DNA of 64,000 nt from JASLEW01 sp963732005 (GCA_963732005.1 CAVSXT010000003.1:620001-684000); one strand, 5' to 3'. Positions 8,842-18,456 are shown, numbered from the stretch's first letter. Numbers and translations are program-made. The notes: generated from the sequence alone by a model not told the origin.

Positions 8842-11736
8842 CTAGAAGCTCAGGCGGACGCCGAGCTGCGCCAGGCGCTGCTCGCCCTGCGCCGGATCGC
8901 CGCCGGCGAAGACGGCGGGCTGGCCGAAGCCGGCGGTGCCGACGACGCCGTTGTACTCCGCCGGGTTCTTGGCGTTGAACACGTTGAAGATCTCGGCGAT
9001 GCCTTCGATCGCCAGCGACTTGTAGATCCCGAACGTCTTGGAAAGCCGCAGGTCCAGCTGCTCGAACGAGCCGGTGCGGCCGGAGTTGAGCCCGACGCCA
9101 TCCGGCAGGAAGATCTGCCGGTTGGTGGTGAACGGCTCGGTGATCATGTAAGGCGTGCCGGAGTGATAGCGGAACATCGCCGCCACGTTGATGTCCCAGG
9201 GCGCCAGGTAGACCGCGCCGAGGCTGACCCGATGCCGGGCGTCGGTGTTGAGCGGACCGCTGCAGGAGCCGCACAGGGGGTCGCCGGGATCGATCGAGGC
9301 GTCGCGGGCGCCGCGCAGGTCCGGCTGGTAGGTGACGTCGGTGAGCCGGAACTCGTCGGCGCCGGCCAGGGTGATGCCGGTGGCCTTCGAGAGCGTGTAG
9401 AAGCCCTGGATGGTGAGCTTGTTGCTCAGCCGGTAGTGGACCCCGAGGTTGATGCCGCGGTAGGTGGCGGTGGCGTCGCTCTCCCAGATGCGGAAGTTCG
9501 CGAACTGCGGGAAGATCGCCTCGCCGGTGGTCGGGTCGATGTTGGCGCGTGAGCGGAAAGGCAGATCGCGGTACTCGACGTCCACTGCCTCGATGTTGAG
9601 TCCCAGCGCCGGATTGACCTGCAAGGAATAGCCGAGGGATCCCTGGTAGGAGCGCGGCGTGTTGGAGAGGTTGGGCGCCGCCACTTCGTTGGGCGGCGGG
9701 ATCGCCGCGGAAGGCAGCTGGTTGGGCGGCAGCGGCTGGCCGGGCTGGAAGAAGCTGCCGTCGGGGTTCTTGATCCCGGTCGGGTTGTGGACGTTATAGA
9801 TCGTGCCGTAGTTCGACTGCACGGCGCTCGCCGGGAACAGGATCGTGGAGTTGGAATAGGGGAAGTCGTAATAGATCCCGTAGCCGCCGCGCAGCAGTTG
9901 CTTGCCGTCGCCGGCGGTGTCCCAGACGAAGCCGAGCCGGGGTGCGAAGTTGGTGGTGTCGTTCTTCAGCACTCCGCCCTTGCCGCCCATGAACTGCTGG
10001 AATATCGGGGCGTCGGTGATGGTCTGCGTGGCCAGCGTCTGCCAGATCGCATTGTTGCGCTGGTCGAGGTTGAACCCGGTCCACAGGTCGTAACGTAAAC
10101 CGATGTTCAAGGTCAACCGGCTGGACACCGCCCAGTCGTCCTGGAAGTAGGCGCTGTACTGATCGACCGGGGTGTTGTCGCCGTTGAAGCCGCCGAAGAT
10201 GGTGATGTCGGTGATCGGCGAGCCCGCCTGATCGGTCAGGGTCGAGTACTGGCCGGTGGTGCCGGTGGTGAAGTCGCCGCCCAGGATCGGCTCGTGGATG
10301 ATGGCGAGCCCGGTCTTGAAGTCGTGGCGCTGGCCGCCCAGGTTGGTGGTGAACCCGAAGTCGTCCTTGTACTGGTACTTGGTCTGATTGGTGTGCTGCG
10401 GGGTGTTGATGTTCTGCCCGGTGGTGAAGCCGGAAGGATAGTAGATGAACGGCTGGTTGGAGTCCGCCGTGATGGCGTTGTTGAACTTGCTGTACTGGAA
10501 CAGCACCTCGTTCAGCATGTCGCTGCCGAGCTGCGAGGTGAGGCCGGCGAGCAGCGACTTGTAGTTGTTGGTCACCGTGCCCAGCGAGCTCGGCGCGGCC
10601 AGCGGGCTGGCGCCGTAGACGTCGCTGTTCTTCTGGTAACCGTAACGGACCTGCAGATACTGCTTGGGCGAGATGTCATAGGACAGCTTGCCGCTGAACA
10701 GCTGGTCGCTGAACGGCGTCGCCACGGACTGATTGGCGATGGATGCGATGGGGAAGTTGGGGTCGACGATGTAGGACGTCGAGCGGTCGGTCTTCTCGTA
10801 GGTGGCGAAGAAGTGCAGCTTGTCGGTGACGATCGGGCCGCCGAGCGAACCGCCGTATTGCTTGCGGTCGAGCGGCTCCTTCCCCTGGTCGGCGTTGATC
10901 TCGTTCTGCGTCCGCGAGTCGAGGCTGTCGCTGCGGAAGTAGCCGTAGCCGCTGCCGTGGTACTGGTTGGTGCCCGACTTGGTCACCACCGACAGCACGC
11001 CGCCGGTCGAACGGCCGAACTCGGCCTTGTACTCCATGGTCTGGATCTTGAACTCCTGGACTCCCTCGACGCTGAAGTTCTGCAGCGCGCCGCCGATCGT
11101 GTCGTCGGTGTTGTCGCCGCCGTCGATGGTGTAGTTGACGTTGCGGCCGATGCCGCCGTTGAGCTCGACGACCAGCTGGCCGGGCTTGGTCGGGTCGGTG
11201 TTGTGGCCGAGCGTGGTGCCCGGCGCCAGCACCGCCAGGTTGGCGAACTGGCGGCCGTTGAGCGGCAGGTTGTCGAGCTCCTGCTGGCTTACCACCGCGC
11301 CGACCGACGGGGTGGTGGCGATCAGCGGCGCCTCGTCGACGACGGTGATCGATTCCTGCACTGCCGATTGGGCGAGCGTGATGTCGAGGTTGCGGGTGCT
11401 GGCAACGTCGACCACGACGCTGTCGACGGTCACCGTGCCGAAACCCGACAGGTCGGCCTTGACCGAATAGGTACCCACCTGCAGCGACGGCAGGCGGAAG
11501 GCGCCGTCGGCGCCGGTGACCGTGTTGCGCTCGTAGCCGGTGTCCTTCTGGGAGGCGGTGACGGTGACCCCCGGCAGGGCGGCGCCGCTCTTGTCCACGA
11601 CGCGCCCGGCGATGGTGCCGCTGTTGGACTGCGCGAAGGCGCCGGCCGCGAAGCCGAGCGCCCCGACCGCCAGCGCCAGGATCATGCCGGCGAGGGCGGA
11701 CGGCCGGTGCAATGCTGCGTGCTGTCTCCAGTTCAT
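8842..11736 (-). CDS. TonB-dependent receptor with N-terminal carboxypeptidase-regulatory domain (Oar-like)
   Basis: Outer-membrane transporter or adhesion-type receptor. From ATG 11736 (AGGAGA about seven bases upstream) there is a signal peptide ending in AGAFAQ, then a carboxypeptidase-regulatory-like beta-sandwich (GTIAGRVVDKSGAALPGVTV and following, residues about 38-125), a plug-like region (VVSQQELDNLPLNGRQFANL, GRNVNYTIDGGDNTDD) and a long aromatic-rich beta barrel ending in a terminal Phe (GVRLSF). At 964 residues it matches the Oar-like family, which is highly expanded in Acidobacteriota. The substrate cannot be predicted. An upstream in-frame ATG at 11796 exists but lacks a ribosome site. 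Confidence 0.93.
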   Translation of the reverse strand: MNWRQHAALHRPSALAGMILALAVGALGFAAGAFAQSNSGTIAGRVVDKSGAALPGVTVTASQKDTGYERNTVTGADGAFRLPSLQVGTYSVKADLSGFGTVTVDSVVVDVASTRNLDITLAQSAVQESITVVDEAPLIATTPSVGAVVSQQELDNLPLNGRQFANLAVLAPGTTLGHNTDPTKPGQLVVELNGGIGRNVNYTIDGGDNTDDTIGGALQNFSVEGVQEFKIQTMEYKAEFGRSTGGVLSVVTKSGTNQYHGSGYGYFRSDSLDSRTQNEINADQGKEPLDRKQYGGSLGGPIVTDKLHFFATYEKTDRSTSYIVDPNFPIASIANQSVATPFSDQLFSGKLSYDISPKQYLQVRYGYQKNSDVYGASPLAAPSSLGTVTNNYKSLLAGLTSQLGSDMLNEVLFQYSKFNNAITADSNQPFIYYPSGFTTGQNINTPQHTNQTKYQYKDDFGFTTNLGGQRHDFKTGLAIIHEPILGGDFTTGTTGQYSTLTDQAGSPITDITIFGGFNGDNTPVDQYSAYFQDDWAVSSRLTLNIGLRYDLWTGFNLDQRNNAIWQTLATQTITDAPIFQQFMGGKGGVLKNDTTNFAPRLGFVWDTAGDGKQLLRGGYGIYYDFPYSNSTILFPASAVQSNYGTIYNVHNPTGIKNPDGSFFQPGQPLPPNQLPSAAIPPPNEVAAPNLSNTPRSYQGSLGYSLQVNPALGLNIEAVDVEYRDLPFRSRANIDPTTGEAIFPQFANFRIWESDATATYRGINLGVHYRLSNKLTIQGFYTLSKATGITLAGADEFRLTDVTYQPDLRGARDASIDPGDPLCGSCSGPLNTDARHRVSLGAVYLAPWDINVAAMFRYHSGTPYMITEPFTTNRQIFLPDGVGLNSGRTGSFEQLDLRLSKTFGIYKSLAIEGIAEIFNVFNAKNPAEYNGVVGTAGFGQPAVFAGGDPAQGEQRLAQLGVRLSF

Positions 11737-11865
11737 GACGGACTCTCCTATGATGGCAAACGAAATCAAATCCGCGGGTGACGACCCGCACGGCAACCTG
11801 AAAAGCGGCGTCGCGGCGAGCCGTGACGCGAAAGTGAGAAGCGGCTGGTCCGGGCCCTCCGGCGA

Positions 11866-14139
11866 TCACCTCCCTCCCGCGCGTGGGGTGAGCTGCGCGA
11901 GGAAATGACGCGCCGCCTGGCGCTGCTCGGCGAACTTCTGCGGCTGCGGATCGGTGGCGCGCAAAAAGTCCCGGTAGGCGCCGGCGGCGGCGGCGGCGTC
12001 GCCGGCCAGCTGCAGGGCGATGGCGCGGTTGAGGCGCACCTCCTGGTAGTCCGGGGCCAGCGTCAGGGCGCGGTCGAAGTAGGGCAGGGCGGCGGCGGGA
12101 TGGTCCCGCTCGACCTCCAGGGCGCCCAGGCCGTTGAGCGGCTCGGCGTAGTGCGGGGAGATGGCGATGGCCTGACGATAGGCCGCCGCGGCCTCCTCCG
12201 GCCGGCCCAGGGCGCGCAGCACGTTGCCGAGATTGTTCCAGGCCGGCGCATTGCGTGGGTCGGCCGCGGTGGCGCGCAGGAACTCCTGCCGGGCAGGTTC
12301 GAGCTTGTGCTCCGCCAGGTAGACGACGCCCAGGGTGTTGTGCGCCTCCGGCTTGCCGGGATCGAGCCGCACCGCCTTGTCGATGGCCTGCCGCGCCGCC
12401 GCCGTCTTGCCGCTCTCCTGCAGCGCCGCCGCCAGGTTGTACCAGGCCTCGGGGTCGGCCGGTGTCAGCTCGGCGACCTCGCGGTAGAGGGCGATGGCGC
12501 GCTCGACCTGGCCTGACTCGCGCAGCGTCTGGGCGAGGCGGGTGCGAAAAACCGGGTTGCCGGGATCAGCGGCGATCAGCGGCTGCAGATCGGCCAGCGC
12601 CGCCGCGGTCCGTCCGGCCTGCAGCTCGGCGTGGGCCCGCTGGAAGGCCTGGAACAGCACGACGCCCTGCTTCGGGTCGAGGGGCGAACGGCCGACGCGA
12701 GAACCCTTCGCGGCCTGCGTCGCACCTCCCGAGATCGGCGGTGCGCCGGCCGCGTAGCCCAGGCTGGCCAGGCGCCGGCGGGTCTCGGCGTCGGGCGTGG
12801 CGGCGCCGGGGGCCGGCGCGCGCGCCCCGGCCTCGATGGCGGCGAGCCGCGCGGCGAAGCCCCTGGCGCGCTCGTCGCCCGCGGCCGGTGCGACCGGCGC
12901 CGCGCCCGGCGCGGGCGGTGTGGCAGGCGCGGTGCCCGGCGCGGCCAGGTTCCGCGCCTCCTTGGGGTCGCTTTGCAGGTCGTAGAGCTCGGGGTGCGGC
13001 GCGGCGATGTACTTGAGCTCCCGGCGGCGCAGCGCGAACAGCGGGCTCCAGCCGAAGACCTCGGGATAGCGGGTCTCCGCGTAGAGCTCGGCCGGGGCCG
13101 GCTCGCGGCCGGCAAGCAGGGCCGCCGAGAGGTCGCGGCCGTCCAGAGCGCCGCCGGCCGGCGGTGGCAGCCGCCGCCCCAGCAGTCCGGCGAGCGACGG
13201 CGCGAGGTCCACCAGGCTCACCGGCGTGTCGACCCGCCGGGCGGCGAGGCCCGGCGCGCGCAGCAGCAGGGGCACCGCCAGCACCGGCTCGTAGAGCAGC
13301 AGGCCGTGCGTCAGCTCGCCGTGCTCGCCGAGCGATTCGCCGTGATCCGCGGCGACCGCCACCACCGTGTTGCCGTCGAGCCCGCGACTGGCGAGCGCCG
13401 CGAGCAGCCGTCCGACCTGGGCGTCGGCGAAGGCGATGGCCCCGTCATAGGGCTGGCCCGGATGGCGCTCGCGGTAGGGGGACGGCGGATTGTAGGGGGC
13501 GTGGGCGTCGTAGAGATGAACCCACAGGAAGAACGGCCGCGGATCGGCAACGGCGAGCCAGGCGAGGGCGCGGTCGACCACCTGGTCGCCGGGTCGCTGG
13601 GCCTCGAGCAGCCAGCTGGCGTCGGTCGGACGTTCGATCTCGTCGTCGTAGACCGCGAACCCGTGGTCGAGCCCGAAGCGATGGTCGAGCACGAAGGCGC
13701 CGACGAATGCGCCGGTGCGATAGCCGGCGCCGGCGAGCACGGTGGCCAGGGTGGGGGTGCCGGCGGCCAGCGGGGCGGTGCCGTTGTTGCGGATGCCGTG
13801 ATGCGGCGGCAGCAGGCCGGTGAGGATCGTGGTGTGTGAAGGCAGGGTGAGCGGCGCCTGCGAGCCGGCATGGGCGAAGCGCACGCCCTGGCCGGCCAGC
13901 GCGTCGAGGTGGGGCGTCTCCGCCGCGGCATCGCCGTAGCAGCCCAGGTGGTCCGCGCGCACGGTGTCGAGGGTGACGAGCAGCAGGTTGAGGGGCTGCC
14001 CGCCGGCGGTGCCTGCGGGGTGGGCGGTGTCTGCGGGGTGGATCGCGGCGGCCGCACGCGAGCCGGGTCCCGAGCAGCCGCCGGCGAGGGCGGCGGCGAG
14101 CAGCACCCATCCGGCGAGGGAGGTGCGGAATGGCATCAT
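11866..14139 (-). CDS. Sulfatase/alkaline-phosphatase-fold lipoprotein fused to TPR repeats
   Basis: A 757-residue exported protein with a lipobox (AAALAGGC, Cys near 22). Residues about 50-400 form a sulfatase-family domain: the metal-binding start LLLVTLDTVRADHLGCYGD, then LTLPSHTTILTG, AADHGESLGEHGE and ELYDLQSDPKEARNLA. The C-terminal third has at least six TPR-like units (for example NAPAWNNLGNVLRALGRPEEAAAAYRQA). At the position of the formylglycine-forming Cys/Ser (C/S-x-P-S-R) it has Thr in T-L-P-S-H, so true sulfatase chemistry is doubtful; Thr nucleophiles occur in phosphodiesterase/transferase relatives. An Ala/Pro-rich linker joins the domains. It follows the opposite strand to 14362. 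Confidence 0.88.
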   Translation of the reverse strand: MMPFRTSLAGWVLLAAALAGGCSGPGSRAAAAIHPADTAHPAGTAGGQPLNLLLVTLDTVRADHLGCYGDAAAETPHLDALAGQGVRFAHAGSQAPLTLPSHTTILTGLLPPHHGIRNNGTAPLAAGTPTLATVLAGAGYRTGAFVGAFVLDHRFGLDHGFAVYDDEIERPTDASWLLEAQRPGDQVVDRALAWLAVADPRPFFLWVHLYDAHAPYNPPSPYRERHPGQPYDGAIAFADAQVGRLLAALASRGLDGNTVVAVAADHGESLGEHGELTHGLLLYEPVLAVPLLLRAPGLAARRVDTPVSLVDLAPSLAGLLGRRLPPPAGGALDGRDLSAALLAGREPAPAELYAETRYPEVFGWSPLFALRRRELKYIAAPHPELYDLQSDPKEARNLAAPGTAPATPPAPGAAPVAPAAGDERARGFAARLAAIEAGARAPAPGAATPDAETRRRLASLGYAAGAPPISGGATQAAKGSRVGRSPLDPKQGVVLFQAFQRAHAELQAGRTAAALADLQPLIAADPGNPVFRTRLAQTLRESGQVERAIALYREVAELTPADPEAWYNLAAALQESGKTAAARQAIDKAVRLDPGKPEAHNTLGVVYLAEHKLEPARQEFLRATAADPRNAPAWNNLGNVLRALGRPEEAAAAYRQAIAISPHYAEPLNGLGALEVERDHPAAALPYFDRALTLAPDYQEVRLNRAIALQLAGDAAAAAGAYRDFLRATDPQPQKFAEQRQAARHFLAQLTPRAGGR

Positions 14140-14361
14140 GAGAGTGGTGCGGCGCGCCCGCCGTTTGCCGCCCTGGACGGCGGCTCACTGCGGCCGCTGC
14201 CGGCCCCGGAAGTCCTCCGCTGCAACCATCGATCTGAGGGGAGAATAGCGAAAACACCGCAATGCGGGAAGCTTTTGCCGCTGCTGCCGGCTCGAACCGG
14301 CGGTGCCGCGGTCGACGGCGCCTCTGCTACCATTGACGGGCAAGGCATCCAGGAGGCATCC
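14140..14361. other. Divergent intergenic region
   Basis: These 222 bp separate the sulfatase/TPR gene (leftward) from the coiled-coil/SPFH pair (rightward). They contain a short AT-richer patch near 14245-14270 and the extended -10 candidate at 14325-14333. I see no small gene in it. Confidence 0.5.
14325..14333 (+). promoter_or_regulatory. Extended -10 promoter element candidate for the 14362 gene
   Basis: TGC followed by TACCAT fits TGn-TAnnnT. It lies about 28 bp before ATG 14362, which has its own AGGAGG. A near copy of this element (GCTACCATTG) lies on the minus strand upstream of tdh at 48405-48413, which supports a recurrent promoter word. Confidence 0.4.
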
Positions 14362-14895
14362 ATGACCGACGGCTACGAGCAGGCCCAGGGGCAGCGCAAT
14401 CTACTCGAACGCTTGGGAGCCAAGATCCCCGGCTACCGGGGCTACCAGGACCGCGAGCTGCGCCGCGACGTCGACAAGCTGCAGCGCGAGCACCTCGCTT
14501 CCGAGCTGGGACGCTTGAAGGGCATGCTCGCCAACCGCGCGCGGGACTACACCGACGCCGGCCAGCTGGCGGCGCTCACCCCCTTCGGCCGCCTCGACCG
14601 CCAGCTCGACGGCCTGCAGCAGACCGTCCGCTTCAGCGACTACGGCGCGTCTGGGTTGTTCGACCCGGTGAAGATCAACGAGCCCGAGCTGCAGCGGCTC
14701 TACGCCTTCGACCTCGCCGTCCTGGACGACGTCGCCGCCGTCGAGCAGGCGATCGCCGCGGTGCCCGGTCCGGGAGCGTCCGACCCGGGCGCGGCGCTGG
14801 ACCGAGTGCGCGACCTCGTCCAGGCGCTGGACGACAAATGGCGCCAGCGCCGCCAGGTCATCAGCCAGGCGGTGCAGGCGACGCAGCCGGCCTGA
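14362..14895 (+). CDS. Helical protein of unknown function paired with an SPFH/zinc-ribbon protein
   Basis: A 177-residue soluble protein rich in charged heptad-like stretches: ELRRDVDKLQREHLASEL and VQALDDKWRQRRQVISQA suggest N- and C-terminal coiled coils or long helices around a central segment containing FSDYGASGLFDPVKI. AGGAGG sits about six bases before ATG 14362. No signal peptide or membrane helix is visible. The next gene starts 38 bp downstream on the same strand, and this kind of small helical protein beside an SPFH/zinc-ribbon gene suggests the two act together at the membrane. I do not recognise a named family. Confidence 0.78.
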   Translation: MTDGYEQAQGQRNLLERLGAKIPGYRGYQDRELRRDVDKLQREHLASELGRLKGMLANRARDYTDAGQLAALTPFGRLDRQLDGLQQTVRFSDYGASGLFDPVKINEPELQRLYAFDLAVLDDVAAVEQAIAAVPGPGASDPGAALDRVRDLVQALDDKWRQRRQVISQAVQATQPA

Positions 14896-14933
14896 GACCG
14901 CCGCCCCGGAAGACCACCACAGGAGACCAGACG

Positions 14934-15992
14934 ATGGACGTGATCCAATACCACGACCCGGACGGGCAGACCATGGTGGCGCGGGTGCCGCCGGACGGCA
15001 CCTGGGACATCCGGCTGGGCAGCCAGCTGATCGTCGAGGAGAGCCAGCAGGCGGTGTTCTTCCGCGACGGCAAGGCGCTGGACACCTTCGGTCCCGGCCG
15101 CCATACCCTCGCCACCCAGAACGTGCCGATCCTGACGCGGCTGCTCAGCATCCCGTTCGGCGGCACCTCGCCGTTCCAGGCGGCGGTGGTCTTCGTCTCG
15201 ATGAAGACCTTCCTGGACCTGAAGTGGGGCACCAAGGAGCCGGTGGTCTTCCGCGACAAGGACCTGGCGATGGTGCGCCTGCGCGCCTTCGGCAAGTTCG
15301 CGGTGCGGGTCGCCAACGCCCAGCTGTTCGTCAACACCATCGTCGGCACCAGCGGCGCCTACTCGACCGACGGCGTCGAGAGCTATTTCCGCGACGTCAT
15401 CGTGGCGCGCCTCAACGACGTGCTGGGCGAGAACCTGACCTCGATCTTCGATCTGCCCAAGCTCTACGACAACTTGGCGATGGGGCTCAAGTCGCGGGTG
15501 GCCGCCGACTTCGGCAAGTACGGCATCGAGCTGGTGGACCTCTTCCTCGGCGCCATCACGCCGCCGGAGGAGGTGCAGAAGATGATCGACGAGCGCAGCG
15601 GCATGGGCGCGCTCGGCGACATGAACGCCTACCTCAAGTTCAAGACCGCGCGGGCGATCGGCGATGCGGCCCAGCAGCCGGGCGGCGGCGCCGGCGGCGT
15701 CCTCGGCGCCGGTCTCGGGCTCGGCATGGGCGCGGGCGTCGGGGCGATGCTGCCCGGCATGATGCGCGACGCGATGCAGGGCGGAGCGCCGCCGCCCCCC
15801 GCGGCCACGGCGGCGCCGGCGCCCGTCATCCAATCGCCGCCCGCCGCCGCCGCCGGGGCCGCTCCCGCCCCGGGCGGGGGGACGCCGCCGCCGGGGACGG
15901 GAAGCGCCGCCTTCTGCTTCAACTGCGGCCAGAAGCTGCCTCCCGGCGCCGTCTTCTGCCCCTCCTGCGGCACCAGGGTCGCGGCAGCCTAG
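14934..15992 (+). CDS. SPFH-domain protein with C-terminal zinc ribbon (YdjI / virion-core-like)
   Basis: A 352-residue SPFH/band-7 superfamily protein of the type often annotated as virion core protein. N-terminal residues 1-230 carry the SPFH-like fold (DGTWDIRLGSQLIVEESQQ, AVFFRDGKALDTFGPGRHTL, FLDLKWGTKEPVVFRD, TPPEEVQKMIDERSGMGAL). A Gly/Met-rich and then Ala/Pro-rich linker follows. The tail is a four-Cys zinc ribbon, CFNCG ... CPSCG. The start is ATG 14934 after AGGAGA. In Bacillus, YdjI of this class acts with YdjG/H in membrane stress and PspA-like functions. It probably works with the preceding helical protein; there is no transmembrane helix. Confidence 0.88.
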   Translation: MDVIQYHDPDGQTMVARVPPDGTWDIRLGSQLIVEESQQAVFFRDGKALDTFGPGRHTLATQNVPILTRLLSIPFGGTSPFQAAVVFVSMKTFLDLKWGTKEPVVFRDKDLAMVRLRAFGKFAVRVANAQLFVNTIVGTSGAYSTDGVESYFRDVIVARLNDVLGENLTSIFDLPKLYDNLAMGLKSRVAADFGKYGIELVDLFLGAITPPEEVQKMIDERSGMGALGDMNAYLKFKTARAIGDAAQQPGGGAGGVLGAGLGLGMGAGVGAMLPGMMRDAMQGGAPPPPAATAAPAPVIQSPPAAAAGAAPAPGGGTPPPGTGSAAFCFNCGQKLPPGAVFCPSCGTRVAAA

Positions 15993-16167
15993 CGACGCGA
16001 CGACCTCGACCAACGCGAGCCGGCAGACCGGGTGCCGCGCGGGCGGCGGCCCCCGCCGTCGCCGCGGCGACCGGCCGGCGCGCGGCCGTCACCCGTTCGC
16101 GCCGCGAAGAAGGGTAAACTAGACCGTCCTTTATGGCTCTCGCATCCACTCGGGCAGGAGGTCGGCG

Positions 16168-18456
16168 GTGAGCTCTCGCGAGCCGGGCACCGTTCTCGAC
16201 GGCAAGTACGAGATCGTCCAGCGCCTCACCAGCGGCGGGATGGGAGAGGTGTACCTGGTTCGCCATCTCCATCTGCAGGAGCTGCGGGTGATCAAGATCC
16301 TGCGCCAGGACCTTGCCGCCGACCCGGTGGCGCAGGCGCGCTTCGTCCGCGAGGCGCGGCTCGCGACCCAGATCAAGCACCCGAACGTCGCCATCCTCTA
16401 CGACTTCTCGCGGCTGCCGGAAGGCAGCTTCTACATGGTCTGGGAGCACATCGAGGGCCGGGACGTCGGCGACTGGCTGCGGCAGAACGGTCCGTTCCCG
16501 GTGGCCACCGCGATCCGGCTGGGCATCCAGGCGCTGCGCGGGCTCGGCGCGATCCACTCCGCCGGCATCATCCATCGCGACGTCTCGCCCGACAACCTGA
16601 TGATCATGGAGAACAGCCGGCAGCAGGCCTGGTTGAAGATCATCGACCTCGGGCTGGCGAAGAACCTGGCCGCCGACGACAGCGGCAGCGGCAGCTTCGA
16701 GATCACCCAGGTCGGGATGTTCATGGGCAAGCTGCAGTACTGCTCTCCCGAGCAGGCCGGCGCGGCGAGCGGCGAGGTCCTGGACCGCCGTACCGACCTC
16801 TACTCCTTCGCCCTGGTGCTCTACGAGATGATCACCGGCCTGCCGCCCTTCGAGTCCGAGAGCCCTCACGGCTTCATCTTCAAGCGGCTCTCCGAGGACC
16901 CGTTGCCGATGGTGGGCCGCAACCCCAAGGTGGAGGCACCCGCGGAGCTGGACCGCGTGGTGCGGCAGGCGCTCGAGCGCGACCGCGAGCGGCGTTTCCC
17001 CGACGCGGTGAGCTTCATCGTCGCCCTCGAAAGGGTTGAAAAGGGCCTGAGCAAGGTCGAGACCCGCGAGGTGGTGATGCCCGGCGGCGGCGGCGCCCGG
17101 CTGCCGGCGCCGCCGCGCCAGCGCAGCTCGAGCGAGCTGTCGCGCGCCGAGCGCATCGATCTGCTGGCGCAGATCGAGCGGGCCGCGAAGCGGGTCAGCG
17201 AGAGCTCGCTCGACCTGGCGCGGGTGGAAGGCGCCATCGCCGCCGGCCAGCTCGGGGAGGCGCGGCGGCTGGTGGCGCAGCTCGAGGCTGCCAATCCGCG
17301 TGCCGCTGGACTCGACCAGGTCAAGGAGCGGCTCGCCCAGGCGCCCGCGGCACGGCCGTCGCCGGCAGCCCCGCCGGCGGCAGTGCCGGCGGCGGCGACT
17401 GCGGCCGCGGCGATCCTGGCAACGCCCGAGACGCCGCGGACGGTGCCGGCGAAAGCGGCGGCGCCGCCGAGCGCCGGGCGCCAGGCCGGCGCCCCGGCTG
17501 GTGGGGCCTCAACCGCCGCGAGCGCTGCCGCCGAGAGTGCGGCGCCGCTCGCGACTCCGGCCGCGCCCGCGCCGATCGCGGCTCGCGACCCGGGCGACAG
17601 GCCCGAGCCGAAGACGGCGGAGGAGCGGCAGCGCGTCGCCGAGGCCGAGAAGGCGCTGCGGCGCTACCTGGAGCGCAAGCAGCTGGCTCTGGCGCGTCTG
17701 GCGCTGGAGACCCTGCTCGAGCTGGCGCCGCAACATCCCAATCGCGCTGATTACGAGAGCTGGGTGAGCCTGCTGGCCGAGGAGGTGGAGCGCGACCGGC
17801 GCGCCGAGATGGCCTTGGCGGCGGCGCGGGCGGCGGTGGTGCGCCGCGACTTCGGCGAGGCGCGCCGGGAGCTCGAGCGGGTGCGGCGCAACGACCTTTC
17901 CGGCGAGCGCGCCGAGGCGCTCGAGCGGGAGATCCAGGAGGTCGAGCAGGGGCTGCGGCAGGGCGCCGAGTTCGAGGTTCACCGGCAGCGCCTGGACGAG
18001 CTGCTCGCCGCCCGCAAGCTGGTGGAGGCGGAGCGCGAGATCGAGCAGCTGGCCGGCCTCGGGCTGAGCAACATCACCCTCGACTCCTACCGCGAGCGGG
18101 TGCAGGAGGCGCGCCTCGCCGCCGAGCAGGAGCGCCTGGCGATCCCGATCGAGAAGCGCTACCGCGAGATGCTGCAGGTCCGGGACTGGTTCGGCGCCCG
18201 CGACGCCGCGGCGGAGATGGAGCAGGTGGCGCCCGCCAGCCCGCGGGCCCCCGCCATGTATGGCGAGATCGAGCGCCTCGAGTCGATCCACCGGCACCAG
18301 CAGGCGGCCGAGCAGGGCGTGCGCCAGGTGGATGCCTTCCTGGAGCGGGGCGACCTGCCCAACGCCGAGCTGGCACTGCGCATTCTGCTCAACATCGACC
18401 CCGAGAACCGCCATCGCAAGCGCCTCGAGCGCCAGCTGCGCGCCGGCCGAGGATGA
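16168..18456 (+). CDS. Hanks-type Ser/Thr protein kinase with long coiled-coil tail
   Basis: A 762-residue cytoplasmic-looking kinase. Kinase domain at about 13-285: Gly loop LTSGGMGEVYLV, Lys in RVIKIL, catalytic loop HRDVSPDN, DLG in place of DFG (common in bacterial kinases), and CSPEQ before the APE-like region. An Ala/Pro-rich linker (about 390-470) leads to a long Arg/Glu-rich helical tail (470-760) with repeated TPR- or spectrin-like units. No transmembrane helix is evident, unlike PknB. The GTG start at 16168 is preceded by AGGAGG. A -10-like TAAACT lies near 16114. Its stop overlaps the E1 start by 4 bp (ATGA), so the two are translationally coupled. Confidence 0.93.
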   Translation: MSSREPGTVLDGKYEIVQRLTSGGMGEVYLVRHLHLQELRVIKILRQDLAADPVAQARFVREARLATQIKHPNVAILYDFSRLPEGSFYMVWEHIEGRDVGDWLRQNGPFPVATAIRLGIQALRGLGAIHSAGIIHRDVSPDNLMIMENSRQQAWLKIIDLGLAKNLAADDSGSGSFEITQVGMFMGKLQYCSPEQAGAASGEVLDRRTDLYSFALVLYEMITGLPPFESESPHGFIFKRLSEDPLPMVGRNPKVEAPAELDRVVRQALERDRERRFPDAVSFIVALERVEKGLSKVETREVVMPGGGGARLPAPPRQRSSSELSRAERIDLLAQIERAAKRVSESSLDLARVEGAIAAGQLGEARRLVAQLEAANPRAAGLDQVKERLAQAPAARPSPAAPPAAVPAAATAAAAILATPETPRTVPAKAAAPPSAGRQAGAPAGGASTAASAAAESAAPLATPAAPAPIAARDPGDRPEPKTAEERQRVAEAEKALRRYLERKQLALARLALETLLELAPQHPNRADYESWVSLLAEEVERDRRAEMALAAARAAVVRRDFGEARRELERVRRNDLSGERAEALEREIQEVEQGLRQGAEFEVHRQRLDELLAARKLVEAEREIEQLAGLGLSNITLDSYRERVQEARLAAEQERLAIPIEKRYREMLQVRDWFGARDAAAEMEQVAPASPRAPAMYGEIERLESIHRHQQAAEQGVRQVDAFLERGDLPNAELALRILLNIDPENRHRKRLERQLRAGRG

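Noticed and set aside
10294..11781. 495-codon plus-strand frame opposite the TonB receptor
   Set aside because: It mirrors the receptor's codons, has a repetitive Val/Gly/Asp composition and shows no domain signature.
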